Source of the DNA: a virus
DNA: 40,185 bases
Strand: one strand, 5' to 3'
Virus record (IMG/VR): IMGVR_UViG_3300007735_000721
Span: 1 to 40,185 of that record
Below are positions 30,825 through 37,771 of the stretch, piece after piece. Position numbers and translations under genes: made by a program. How positions within the stretch are numbered: position 1 is the first letter of the stretch; every line of letters begins with the position of its first letter. The notes below the pieces were generated by a model. That model ran no database searches, had not been told where the DNA came from, and saw only the letters and a program-made list of their open reading frames with translations.

Positions 30825-31279
30825 GCGGCATTCTCTACAGGCTGCGCGGCGGCTGGTTCTCAAATATTGCGCGGGCCATCGGCTGGACATGGGGCGGAAA
30901 GCAGCGCACGCAGACCATGCGGTTGATCTGGAGCCTGCCGAGTGCGCTGCTCATCGTTTACTTGTTGTCGCTGCCTTCGTGGCAGATCGCGGTTCTGACT
31001 GTCAGTTTCTTTGCCTCAATGGCTCTCATCGGCAACGGTGACTACCTCGACCAAAAGCGCACGCAGCCGATTGTCGACCCGGTCGGCATCATTCGTAACG
31101 CAATCGCCATCGCCCCTATCTGCTACGTCGAGCCGTGGCTGGCTTTGGCCTATGCCTTGTCCGGCGCGGTCCATGCCCAACTCTATCGCCTGAGCCACAA
31201 CCTTACGGGCGAGTCTGAACTTGCCGAGGTCATGGTTGGTGCGCTCACCTGGGCCACTATCGTTTTGCTGTTTCAATAG
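30797..31279 (+). CDS. Multi-pass membrane protein
   Basis: The 160-residue protein has an N-terminal hydrophobic segment (IIAAIVGGILYRLRGG), then about three further membrane segments (WSLPSALLIVYLLSLPS, IAVLTVSFFASMALIG, ALTWATIVLLF) with a polar loop DYLDQKRTQ. It lies between the tail fibre region and the lysis genes. It could be a holin-like or superinfection-exclusion protein; neither is shown. It overlaps the previous gene by 28 bases. Confidence 0.75.
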   Translation: MGAIIAAIVGGILYRLRGGWFSNIARAIGWTWGGKQRTQTMRLIWSLPSALLIVYLLSLPSWQIAVLTVSFFASMALIGNGDYLDQKRTQPIVDPVGIIRNAIAIAPICYVEPWLALAYALSGAVHAQLYRLSHNLTGESELAEVMVGALTWATIVLLFQ

Positions 31280-31368
31280 CCGGAGGTTCCCCCTCCTTTC
31301 CTCCGGCTTAGTCGGGCGGCTTCCCTGCAACGCCCGACCTTCCCCGCGCCCCACGTGAGCGCGCGGGG
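31279..31368. repeat. Three tandem hairpins before the endolysin gene
   Basis: Three stems of eight base pairs follow one another: GCCGGAGG/CCTCCGGC (31279-31307), GTCGGGCG/CGCCCGAC (31311-31338) and CCCCGCGC/GCGCGGGG (31342-31368). Loops are 11-13 bases. None has a T tract. They occupy the entire 110-base gap before the endolysin ORF, and may stabilise the lysis mRNA or attenuate transcription. Confidence 0.75.
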
Positions 31369-31391
31369 ACAGTTTCAAGAGAGTGCAAAGC

Positions 31392-31766
31392 ATGTTGAAC
31401 GCTAGAAGTGAGAAGGCGCTAGTCGGGGTGCATCCTGACCTAGTGGCTGTTGTGCGCCGTGCCGCTGAAATCATGCCGGGTGGTTTTATCATCACGGAAG
31501 GGTTGCGCAGCAAAGAGCGGCAGCGCGAGTTGTTCGCCAAGGGTCTTTCCAAGACCCTGAACTCCCGACACATCACGGGCCACGCTGTGGACTTCGCCCC
31601 CATCCTCTACGGAGAAGTTACGTGGAAAACACCGGCTTTCCTTCCGATCATCAAAGCGTTCAAGACAGCTTCTGCAGACCTGAAGATCCCGATTGTGAGC
31701 GGGGGGGATTGGAAGAGTTTCAAGGATTACCCGCATATCGAACTGGACAGGAAAGCCTTCCCATGA
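31392..31766 (+). CDS. Endolysin, M15-type peptidase
   Basis: The ATG at 31392 gives 124 residues; an in-frame GTG at 31383 is the alternative. Zinc motifs are SRHITGHAVDFAP (His and Asp ligands) and DYPHIEL near the C-terminus, as in M15C L-alanyl-D-glutamate peptidases (VanY/T5 type). It would cleave peptidoglycan peptide cross-links at lysis. No signal peptide is visible, so a holin is needed for release; the next gene, overlapping by four bases, is the likely holin. Confidence 0.85.
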   Translation: MLNARSEKALVGVHPDLVAVVRRAAEIMPGGFIITEGLRSKERQRELFAKGLSKTLNSRHITGHAVDFAPILYGEVTWKTPAFLPIIKAFKTASADLKIPIVSGGDWKSFKDYPHIELDRKAFP

Positions 31767-32014
31767 GCAGCGACTTGGATTTGCATCGAGACTTCGGACA
31801 ACTACAAGGCACAGTCACATCCCTTACAGGTGAAGTCAAAGACCTGAAACTAGAGGTCAAGGAACTGAAAGAGACGGTGACACAGCTTACCGCTCTACTC
31901 AATCAAGCCAAGGGCGCGAAATACGTGATCTTCCTCGTCCCCGGAATCGTGGGGACCATTGCTTCGGTGCTGGGATACTTTGGCCTCAAGGCCATCGTGG
32001 GACCGGGTGGCTAA
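31763..32014 (+). CDS. Holin candidate, coiled coil plus membrane segment
   Basis: The 83-residue protein begins at ATG 31763 (ATGA overlap with the endolysin). Residues 10-50 form a heptad-like coiled coil (LQGTVTSLTGEVKDLKLEVKELKETVTQL) and residues about 54-75 a single membrane segment (YVIFLVPGIVGTIASVLGYFGLKAI). Holins with one segment and a soluble N-terminal helix are known in phages. The directly adjoining endolysin supports this. Confidence 0.75.
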   Translation: MSSDLDLHRDFGQLQGTVTSLTGEVKDLKLEVKELKETVTQLTALLNQAKGAKYVIFLVPGIVGTIASVLGYFGLKAIVGPGG

Positions 32015-32015
32015 C

Positions 32016-32180
32016 ATGCCCAAGTCAACCAAGAAGGCCAGCGAACGCATATTTTATAGGTCACCTCGTCGGTGGGACATCTGGAAGATGCAGTGGTTAT
32101 GGACCGCGCCGAGCCTTGTGTTCTGCACGCTCGCGTTTTTCCCGCTCGCGCTAATTTATACAATTCTGACACGTATCTGA
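32016..32180 (+). CDS. Small cationic membrane protein
   Basis: The ATG at 32016 lies one base after the holin candidate's stop. The 54-residue product has a basic N-terminus (PKSTKKASER, SPRRW) and one membrane helix (SLVFCTLAFFPLALIYTI). It may modulate the holin as an antiholin, or be a second lysis protein. A longer frame from 31959 runs into the holin gene and is rejected. Confidence 0.7.
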   Translation: MPKSTKKASERIFYRSPRRWDIWKMQWLWTAPSLVFCTLAFFPLALIYTILTRI

Positions 32181-32214
32181 CTCATATTGTCCCGAACGGT
32201 AAAGGTGTCCCCTC

Positions 32215-33489
32215 GTGCCAACCCCTCCGCTTAGTAAGCAAGAGTGGATGCGCCGCAAGGCGGTAATCGAAGACGCATTGAGGAAAGGATACCCACCCCC
32301 AGGAACCGCAGGCGTACACGGGCGGGGTGCTATCGCAATGGCAGCGGCCACGCTGAAGATGGGGCCTGCAAGCCTCCAGAACTCAATCGCCCGCGCCAAG
32401 ATACTTGGGTTCCCGCCGCCTAAGTGGAACCTGTACAAAACCTCAGAAGCGGCCAAGGTCGAGGCCAAGACGCCCGACACGATCCGCACCCGGAACCAAG
32501 TTGCTGACCTCCAGAAGCGTCTGACTGATGCTCTGGAGTACGCCTCAAAGTTGGAAGACATTCGCAAGAGCGTCTTTAACCTGCAGCCTGACAGCCTCAC
32601 TGTCCCCAACTGGCAAGTGAAGACAGGCGGCGCAGGGTCGCAGCCAGAAATCCCAACGCTGTTCACGTCAGACTTTCAGGCGGGCGAGGTGATTCGCAGC
32701 AACGAGCTAGACTTCCCGAACGACTACAACCCCAGCATCTTTCGGGAGCGGTATCGCAGGCTAATCCAGACAGCCGTGAAGCTGCTGCAACGCGAAGACC
32801 CGAAGATGCGCTACCCCGGCATGGTCTATCTCAGGGGCGGCGATGCGGTCAGCGGCGACATCCACGCGGACCTCTCAGAGACACAGGACACAGTTCCTAC
32901 CGAACAAACGCAGATGGTAGCCGAGGAGGAGATCCGAGGGCTTGAGGAACTGCTAAAGGCAGTGCCCAAGGTCACGGTTTACAGCGTGCCCGGAAATCAC
33001 GACAGAACGACCTTCAAACCCCGCGCCAAGCGATTTGTTGCGCTGACCTACGATTACCTCGCCATCTGGGCAATTGAATCCTACTTCAAGGCCAAGGGCG
33101 AAACGCGAGTCACCTTCTGCGCCCCTCCAAGCGGGGATGCGCTCTATCAGGTCTTCAACACCACGCACTTGCTGACCCACGGCGACCGCATCGGCTCCAG
33201 AGGCGGCACGGGCTTTATTGGCCCCTCTGCAACAGTAGCAAAGGGCGCGCACAAGGTCCGCGCTCAATATGCCCGCATGGGGAAACAGATCGACTACGTG
33301 AACGTGGGGCACTTCCACGTTGCCATGCAGCTACCCAATGCCATCGTGAACGGGTCACTTGCAGGCTTCAACGAGTACGCGCGCAGTGAGTTGCGCTGCG
33401 AACCTGAAGCCCCGACGCAGACCATGTGGTGGACACATCCCAAGTGGGGCCTGACAACACTTCGCAGAATAAGGGTGGACCATGACTGA
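32215..33489 (+). CDS. Metallophosphoesterase with N-terminal helix-turn-helix-like region
   Basis: The GTG at 32215 with AAAGGTG upstream gives 424 residues. Residues 1-70 contain a helix-rich, homeodomain-like segment (IAMAAATLKMGPASLQNSIARAKILGF). Residues 145-424 are a calcineurin-like phosphoesterase: SDFQAGE (152-158), GGD (208-210), GNHD (260-263), HGD (322-324) and GHFH (365-368). The first metal motif has Q where D-x-H is usual. Similar phage proteins are thought to process DNA or nucleotides; the substrate is unknown. Its place amid lysis genes is unusual. Confidence 0.8.
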   Translation: MPTPPLSKQEWMRRKAVIEDALRKGYPPPGTAGVHGRGAIAMAAATLKMGPASLQNSIARAKILGFPPPKWNLYKTSEAAKVEAKTPDTIRTRNQVADLQKRLTDALEYASKLEDIRKSVFNLQPDSLTVPNWQVKTGGAGSQPEIPTLFTSDFQAGEVIRSNELDFPNDYNPSIFRERYRRLIQTAVKLLQREDPKMRYPGMVYLRGGDAVSGDIHADLSETQDTVPTEQTQMVAEEEIRGLEELLKAVPKVTVYSVPGNHDRTTFKPRAKRFVALTYDYLAIWAIESYFKAKGETRVTFCAPPSGDALYQVFNTTHLLTHGDRIGSRGGTGFIGPSATVAKGAHKVRAQYARMGKQIDYVNVGHFHVAMQLPNAIVNGSLAGFNEYARSELRCEPEAPTQTMWWTHPKWGLTTLRRIRVDHD

Positions 33490-33724
33490 AGAAGCCGAAG
33501 CAGAGCCGCACACCACGCGCATGATCCTGGCTGTCGATGCGCTCCCGTTCACTCAGGTGGACACCGAGAACGCTGACCAGCTTCTGCGCCAGTGGCTTAT
33601 CAAGGAAGTGGTCCAGCCTGACACACCCATGACCAAGGCTACGGTCCTGTTTCTGGAAGACCTATTCCAATGGGCAAAGCATGGGGCGCAGGCATCAGAC
33701 CCCAAGGTCAGGGTGATTAAATGA
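33482..33724 (+). CDS. Small acidic hypothetical protein
   Basis: The 80-residue acidic protein starts inside the phosphoesterase gene (eight-base overlap) and ends overlapping the next ATG by four bases. It contains NADQLLRQWLIKEVV and TKATVLFLEDLFQWAKHG, two helices. It may be a partner or inhibitor of the phosphoesterase, but nothing in the sequence proves it. Confidence 0.7.
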   Translation: MTEEAEAEPHTTRMILAVDALPFTQVDTENADQLLRQWLIKEVVQPDTPMTKATVLFLEDLFQWAKHGAQASDPKVRVIK

Positions 33725-33921
33725 TTCCCGACAGGCGCTACACAGTCACTGAGCAGATTGGACCCTTTGCGGTAAGCGTGGGGTTCAAGCAGGACCACAC
33801 AGGCGCATGGACCATTCCCTTTGAGGTCTTCGTGTCCGCTCGTGGCAAATCAGGCTCAGAGCTAGACGGCCATCTGTATGAAATCGGAGTTGCTGCGTCC
33901 AAGCTGATGCAGGGGGAGTGA
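33721..33921 (+). CDS. Small hypothetical protein
   Basis: The 66-residue protein is strand-rich (TVTEQIGPFAVSVGFKQDH, WTIPFEVFVSAR) with a C-terminal helix. It is coupled to both neighbours. A single compact domain of unknown family. Confidence 0.7.
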   Translation: MIPDRRYTVTEQIGPFAVSVGFKQDHTGAWTIPFEVFVSARGKSGSELDGHLYEIGVAASKLMQGE

Positions 33922-34430
33922 TGCTGGCGGTGCCGCATATCCGGCAGCGCACCAACTATTCCTGCGGCCCTGCATGTCTTGCGATGGTTCTAGCGTTTCA
34001 CGGGAAAGCCGTTGACGAGACAACCCTAATCCGGCGCACGGGCGCAACACCTGACGATGGGCTTAGTCCAGCAGGGATTGCAAAGTTCCTGCGCCGCTCC
34101 AGATACAGCCACAAGCAACAGCAGCGCATGACGCTGTCGCTTCTGAGCGCCTACTTGGAGCGCGGTTGGCCCGTTATCGTGGCTTACCAGGCATGGCCTC
34201 ACAAACCGTCAGAGACAGACTTAGGCAGGAGTTGGGACCATGGACATTATTCAGTGGTCGTTTCTGTTCATGCTGGTCGCGTTTGTCTCGTGGACCCTTC
34301 TTCAAAGCGGCCACGACGATTTCTAGACGCTGACAAGTTCATCGCCTCTTGGCGTGACATTGAGAACAGTGGCCGGATCTACCGCCGCTGGGGTGTGGCC
34401 GTTGGGCCAAGGTACAGGAGACGGTCATGA
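33921..34430 (+). CDS. Peptidase C39-like cysteine protease
   Basis: The ATG at 33921 overlaps the previous TGA and follows AGGGGGAGTG; the product is 169 residues. It matches C39-type papain-like peptidases: RTNYSCGPACLAMVLAF with Cys15 after the oxyanion residues, DHGHYSVVV with His109, and LVDPSS with Asp125. Those three make a complete triad. C39 domains usually trim leader peptides; here no transporter is attached and no substrate is obvious. It may process a virion or lysis protein. Confidence 0.75.
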   Translation: MLAVPHIRQRTNYSCGPACLAMVLAFHGKAVDETTLIRRTGATPDDGLSPAGIAKFLRRSRYSHKQQQRMTLSLLSAYLERGWPVIVAYQAWPHKPSETDLGRSWDHGHYSVVVSVHAGRVCLVDPSSKRPRRFLDADKFIASWRDIENSGRIYRRWGVAVGPRYRRRS

Positions 34431-34627
34431 AGCAGACATGCAAGTCCTGCAAGTATTTCGAAGAGATCCGGTTCAAGGGCGGCGAGTGTCGCTTTAACCC
34501 GCCTCAACTGGTCGAGGGCTACCGCCCCGGCTGGCCTGCGGTTCAAGGTAGCGATTGGTGCGGACGCTACGACAAGAAAAACAGCACCGCCACGCAGGTT
34601 GTCGTTGGGCAACCGGAGATAGTTTAG
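34427..34627 (+). CDS. Small four-cysteine zinc protein
   Basis: The 66-residue protein has CKSCKYF (Cys5, Cys8), GECRFNPP (Cys21) and DWCGRY (Cys45), the pattern of small phage zinc-binding proteins. It overlaps the C39-type stop by four bases. The function is unknown; it may bind nucleic acid or a protein. Confidence 0.75.
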   Translation: MKQTCKSCKYFEEIRFKGGECRFNPPQLVEGYRPGWPAVQGSDWCGRYDKKNSTATQVVVGQPEIV

Positions 34628-34637
34628 GAGTCATCAA

Positions 34638-34955
34638 ATGGCTTTTCCCGTAGACTTTGGCAAAAAGGTCCGCATCCCGTTCAACTTCGTGGACGCTGCT
34701 GGCAATGCCGCAAAGGTTGATGGTGTTCCGTCCGTCACAACGACGCTCGGCACCATTGTTGAAGTGGTCGCAAGCGAGTCTGGCTTCTCGGCCCTGCTCG
34801 ACATTGGCGGCGTCGGTGAAGCGTCGGTCGCTGGTGTGGCTGACGTGGACCTTGGCGAAGGCGTCAAGGAACTGGCGTTCAGCCTCGGCGACTTCCTCGG
34901 CCTCGCTTCCCCTGAAGCGTCAGCCGTCGTAGTCGGCACGCCTATCACGGAGTGA
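34638..34955 (+). CDS. Beta-rich hypothetical structural-like protein
   Basis: The 105-residue protein has an Ig-like strand pattern (VDFGKKVRIPFNFVDAAGNAAKVDGVPSVTTT) and alanine/valine-rich later strands. Its codon style and SD (AGGAGTCATCAA) match the late genes. It could be a decoration or minor capsid protein; its place after the peptidase is odd for one. A terminator-like hairpin follows. Confidence 0.7.
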   Translation: MAFPVDFGKKVRIPFNFVDAAGNAAKVDGVPSVTTTLGTIVEVVASESGFSALLDIGGVGEASVAGVADVDLGEGVKELAFSLGDFLGLASPEASAVVVGTPITE

Positions 34956-34982
34956 TCCGAATCGGTGCCTTTAACTGACGGG

Positions 34983-35016
34983 AGGGAGGCGGGCGACTGC
35001 CTCCCTTTCCCTTTTC
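34983..35016 (+). terminator. Terminator in the late region
   Basis: AGGGAGGC (34983-34990) pairs perfectly over eight positions with GCCTCCCT (34999-35006), followed by TTCCCTTTTC. It separates the structural-like gene from the holin/spanin genes. The pyrimidine tract is imperfect, so efficiency may be partial. Confidence 0.7.
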
Positions 35017-35029
35017 ATAGGAGTTCAAA

Positions 35030-35206
35030 ATGCTTTCGATCCTTCCCAAAGAGTTTGTCTTTTCGCTCATCCGCCACGGCCTGACCGTCGGCGCTGGCTA
35101 CCTTGTTGCCAAGGGTTTCACTGACGCTGATTCGGCTCAGGCCCTGATTGGTGGCGTCATGGGCACGGTTGCGGTTGCCTGGGCACACTGGACCCACACG
35201 CCCTAA
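35030..35206 (+). CDS. Small membrane protein, holin-like (Pam3-gp28-like)
   Basis: A 58-residue product begins MLSILPKEFVFSLIRH after AGGAG. Two hydrophobic stretches (GLTVGAGYLVAKGF and QALIGGVMGTVAVAWAHW) separated by TDADSA suggest a two-segment hairpin, the shape of a family of small phage holin candidates near spanin genes. It stops one base before the i-spanin ATG. Family assignment is from memory. Confidence 0.7.
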   Translation: MLSILPKEFVFSLIRHGLTVGAGYLVAKGFTDADSAQALIGGVMGTVAVAWAHWTHTP

Positions 35207-35207
35207 T

Positions 35208-35558
35208 ATGTGGCTCTATACCAAGGCCGCGTTGGCCGTGATCTTGGCTATCTTGCTCGTAGTGGTGGGGGCCAAGGTCAACGGCTGGCGGCTTGAGGCT
35301 CAGGCGGCAGAGGTCTTGCGGCTTGAGTTGAGGAACGAACTACAGCGCCGCGTTGCCGAGCAGGTCAGGGCCAAAGAGGCCGAGACTGCAAGGCTTGAAG
35401 CGGAAGCCAAACTGACGGCCAAGGAAGAAGAAATAGCCAAGGGCGTCAAAACCGTAAAAGAAACGGTCGTGAAGTATGTCAAGCAAAACGCTGAGTGTGA
35501 TCTGCCTGAGCCTGTTGCTAGCCAGTTGCAGCACCTCCGCTCCGGTGGTGAGCAATAG
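35208..35558 (+). CDS. Rz: Inner-membrane spanin (Rz-like)
   Basis: The ATG at 35208 gives 116 residues. A membrane segment at 5-24 (TKAALAVILAILLVVVGAKV) is followed by a long periplasmic coiled coil (EVLRLELRNELQRRVAEQVRAKEAETARLEAEAK). This is the Rz architecture; its C-terminus binds the outer-membrane partner encoded in another frame inside its end (35476). Spanins fuse inner and outer membranes in the last lysis step, so the host has two membranes. Confidence 0.85.
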   Translation: MWLYTKAALAVILAILLVVVGAKVNGWRLEAQAAEVLRLELRNELQRRVAEQVRAKEAETARLEAEAKLTAKEEEIAKGVKTVKETVVKYVKQNAECDLPEPVASQLQHLRSGGEQ

Positions 35559-35766
35559 CTGCCCCCAGCCGACACCGAGCCTCCTGTTGCCTGCTCCGCC
35601 TCTATCTGAGCTGGGGCAGACACCTGTCAGGGCGCAGGGTCAGGTTCTCGCCCAATACGCGGAGGACATAGGCAAATACAATGCCCTCCGCGAGCGTCAC
35701 AATGACCTAGCAGGGTGGGTTATGAGATACTGCCTAGCGGAAAAAGTAACGGCCCCGGTGCGCTGA
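35476..35766 (+). CDS. Rz1: Outer-membrane spanin (Rz1-like lipoprotein)
   Basis: The ATG at 35476 lies within the Rz-like gene in a different frame, an overlap of 83 bases. The 96-residue product has a lipoprotein signal with lipobox LLASC (Cys18), then a proline-rich stretch (PQPTPSLLLPAPPLSELGQTP) and a helix ending near CLAEKV. This is the Rz1 pattern. The lipid-bearing cysteine anchors it in the outer membrane, where it meets Rz. Confidence 0.85.
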   Translation: MSSKTLSVICLSLLLASCSTSAPVVSNSCPQPTPSLLLPAPPLSELGQTPVRAQGQVLAQYAEDIGKYNALRERHNDLAGWVMRYCLAEKVTAPVR

Positions 35767-35778
35767 TCGTGGGAAGCG

Positions 35779-35889
35779 GGGGCCGTCTTATACGGGCTGA
35801 AGCCGCCACCCTTTCGAGTGACGGCCCCGAATGCTCTATGCGCCGCATGGGCCATGAGGCATGTCCAAGCCCGGCGATCAACCCGGGCT
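35779..35889. other. Structured non-coding stretch after the spanins
   Basis: GGGGCCGTC (35779-35787) pairs with GACGGCCCC (35820-35828) over nine bases around an inner GGCT/AGCC stem. AGCCCGG (35868-35874) pairs with CCGGGCT (35883-35889). No convincing gene occupies 35767-35988. It could be a transcript end without a T-run or a small RNA at the convergence of the two operons. Confidence 0.45.
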
Positions 35890-35988
35890 GCCTGACGGGC
35901 GCGTGGCCGCTGGTCGGCAGGTCTTGATATTCTCGGCTTGCACCCATGCACTAAGCGTGAGCGCCACCGTCATAGCCACGGTTAAAGA

Positions 35989-36144
35989 TTACACCGACGA
36001 CACTACGACATCAAGCGCAGCCGCCATCCAGTTGAAGAAGCAAGCCCAGCCGAAGCCGAACGCGACGAACCACAGCAGGTCAGGCAGCAGGTGATTCGGG
36101 CGGCGGTCCCAGCCATTGGGAGGGCGGTGAAGTGTCCTGCTCAT
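35989..36144 (-). CDS. Small membrane protein, end of the leftward operon
   Basis: A 51-residue ORF begins at 36142-36144 with a four-base ATGA overlap with the gene upstream. Following a basic start (MSRTLHRPPNGWDRRPN) there is one aromatic membrane helix (LLWFVAFGFGWACFFNWMAAAL). The overlap and the membrane helix in both tiny genes suggest a real co-expressed pair. The role is unknown. Confidence 0.6.
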   Translation of the reverse strand: MSRTLHRPPNGWDRRPNHLLPDLLWFVAFGFGWACFFNWMAAALDVVVSSV

Positions 36145-36248
36145 GCTGTGTACGCCAGCAACAGGACAAGGATGCCAACGGCGGCATCGAACAGAAAAGC
36201 GGTGACGACAAACAGAATCACGCCTATACGGCGGATAGCCTCGGTCAT
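36141..36248 (-). CDS. Tiny membrane protein (35 residues)
   Basis: The ATG at 36246-36248 follows AGGAG with a seven-base spacer, a strong signal for so small a gene. The product MTEAIRRIGVILFVVTAFLF and the next residues form a membrane helix or hairpin. It is coupled to the following small membrane gene. Both lie downstream of the integrase on the same strand, possibly beyond attP, so in a prophage they might be separated from int. Confidence 0.6.
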   Translation of the reverse strand: MTEAIRRIGVILFVVTAFLFDAAVGILVLLLAYTA

Positions 36249-36470
36249 AGCTAACTCCTATGGTCAGGTTAGACCGCGTGTTGGGACTGCAATCCCTCGC
36301 GCGGTCGCTTCGTTTGAAGCCCGACCATTATGCGCCCAAGTGTTTTCCAATTCGTAAAATTGCCCTTTTGAGTCAATGGGGGCGGGTGCATCAGTTTCCC
36401 AAGCCAAGCCTTTGAAACTACAACACTTCATTGGCGCTTCCGGGGTCGCCATCCCAATTTGAAACGATAA
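36249..36470. other. Region expected to hold attP
   Basis: This 222-base gap after the integrase gene has no convincing gene. It contains GTTTCCCA at 36394-36401, which recurs twice within the integrase end (36494-36501, 36515-36522), and A/T-rich stretches (AATTCGTAAAATTG; GATAATTATTT). Such repeats could be arm-type integrase sites. No tRNA-like core is recognised, so the attachment core cannot be placed. Confidence 0.4.
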
Positions 36471-37547
36471 TTATTTCAGTGGCTTAGGTGCGTGTTTCCC
36501 AGAACGGGGTAAAAGTTTCCCAAATTCTGGTTCGCTTTTCGGCCCGATCAGGCGGTCTGCCGCGCCCTCTGCCAGCCGCTTCTGGTCAGCGTCCCGCGTG
36601 TACCGCTGGACCTCGCCAAGCGTCTTGTGACCCGTGATGGATTGGATTTCGTGGGCCGTGCATCCGGCGTTTGCTAGGCGGGTGGCCGCAGCTTTGCGAA
36701 GCCCATGAGCCGAGCAGGACTGAAGCCCCGCCTTCCGGCACGCAGCCCCGAACCAGTTCCCGAACCCTGCCGGGGTGAAGGGCTTTCCGTGAGCGGTTTC
36801 CAGATACGTCAGCGACCCGGTCGGCCCTGCCTCAATGGCTTGCCTCAGAGGCTCCACGATGGGGATGGTCAGGCGAACCCCGGTCTTGACCTGGCGGAAA
36901 GTGAGCGCCCCATTTGTGGCATGCTGCTTGCCAAGCCTCACCACGTCAGACCGTCTCTGCGCGGTGTACAGCAGCAGGGCCAAGGCCAGCCGCTCCCGCG
37001 TGCCCATAGGCCAGACGGTCTCAAACTTCCCCACGTCCTCATCCGTCCATGAGTGGAACCCGGTCGACTTCGTGCGGACCTTCTTCAGCCCTGCGGTCGG
37101 GTCTGACGCGAGCATCTCCCGAACCACGGCATAGCGGCAGACGTGACGGATAGCCCGCAGCATCATGTTGCTTGGCTCCGGCTTCAACTGATCCCGGATG
37201 GCAATGATGTTTTTCCGGGTCAGGACTTCCTTGGGCTTGTCCCCGTTCTTCACCCTGAGACGCTCCAAGGTGGCGCGATATTGCATCTGCGTGGCCTTGG
37301 ACAGAGAGCCATATTCAGGGCTGGTGTAGTAGGCGGCGAGCAGGGCAGACAGTGAGCCGGGAAGGGTACGTGATGCCCCTAGTTCCGCCTTCTCGTTTTT
37401 CCATTCCTGCCAAGCGGCGATGAACTCAGGCGAGCCGTACACCCCCGGCAGCATGATTTCAGGCTTGCCCTTGCCCCGCGCGCGCCACCTGATGCGCCCG
37501 TCCCGCCCCTTATGCTTTGACACGCCGGGGAAGTTCTTATCCCTCAT
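36471..37547 (-). CDS. int: Tyrosine recombinase integrase
   Basis: The 358-residue enzyme carries the full catalytic set: Arg198 (AQRRSD), Lys221 (QVKTG), His281 and Arg284 (HGLR), His307 (GHK) and nucleophile Tyr316 (VQRYTRDA). A SAM-like core-binding domain covers about 60-150 and an N-terminal basic DNA-binding part about 1-55. It integrates and excises the phage at an att site. The start codon overlaps the stop of a small upstream gene (ATGA). It is transcribed in the leftward operon. Confidence 0.93.
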   Translation of the reverse strand: MRDKNFPGVSKHKGRDGRIRWRARGKGKPEIMLPGVYGSPEFIAAWQEWKNEKAELGASRTLPGSLSALLAAYYTSPEYGSLSKATQMQYRATLERLRVKNGDKPKEVLTRKNIIAIRDQLKPEPSNMMLRAIRHVCRYAVVREMLASDPTAGLKKVRTKSTGFHSWTDEDVGKFETVWPMGTRERLALALLLYTAQRRSDVVRLGKQHATNGALTFRQVKTGVRLTIPIVEPLRQAIEAGPTGSLTYLETAHGKPFTPAGFGNWFGAACRKAGLQSCSAHGLRKAAATRLANAGCTAHEIQSITGHKTLGEVQRYTRDADQKRLAEGAADRLIGPKSEPEFGKLLPRSGKHAPKPLK

Positions 37548-37714
37548 AGCTCAAGCTCGATCTCGTTCCCGTCCGGTTTCTTAGCAGACCTCTCCGCCAC
37601 GATCTTCAACCCGTCAGGGGTATTGACCAACTCGACACGGTCGAATCCTGCCGCCTTCGCAGCATTTAGCGCGCGCTTGATCTCAACGGCAGACGGCATG
37701 GGGCGGCGTTGCAT
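37544..37714 (-). CDS. Small integrase-linked protein
   Basis: The ATG at 37712-37714 begins a 56-residue product (MPSAVEIKRALNAAKAAGFDRVEL core, then PDGLKIVAE) that overlaps the integrase start. Small proteins of this style precede integrases in alphaproteobacterial phages and may assist excision or repress int. It is in frame with, and separated by a single TAG from, an 18-codon ORF upstream that looks like the beginning of a DNA-binding protein. Confidence 0.7.
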   Translation of the reverse strand: MQRRPMPSAVEIKRALNAAKAAGFDRVELVNTPDGLKIVAERSAKKPDGNEIELEL

Positions 37715-37771
37715 CTACCACCCCCACCTGGCGGCTAGCGTGGCGACTGAATAGGGGGCAAGGTGGGTCAT
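37715..37771 (-). pseudogene. Possible excisionase-like remnant (18 codons)
   Basis: An ORF starts at 37769-37771 (ATGA overlap with the preceding gene), reads MTHLAPYSVATLAARWGW and stops at TAG 37715-37717. The text resembles the first helix of AlpA-type or MerR-like excisionases (SVATLAxRWG). The frame continues after the stop as the 56-residue protein. It is either a truncated DNA-binding gene or a short leader peptide. Confidence 0.35.

Noticed and set aside
35715-35951. Several overlapping frames on both strands after the spanins
   Set aside because: Low-complexity, arginine/proline/serine-rich products with no ribosome site; inverted repeats explain the open frames better.
35971-35973. 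A further 31-codon minus-strand ORF after the small membrane gene (start at 35971-35973)
   Set aside because: No ribosome binding site, and the second half is proline/arginine-rich random-looking sequence.
35861-36357. Plus-strand frames opposite the small membrane genes
   Set aside because: They antiparallel a coupled minus-strand pair with a good SD and hydrophobic products, and themselves lack start signals.
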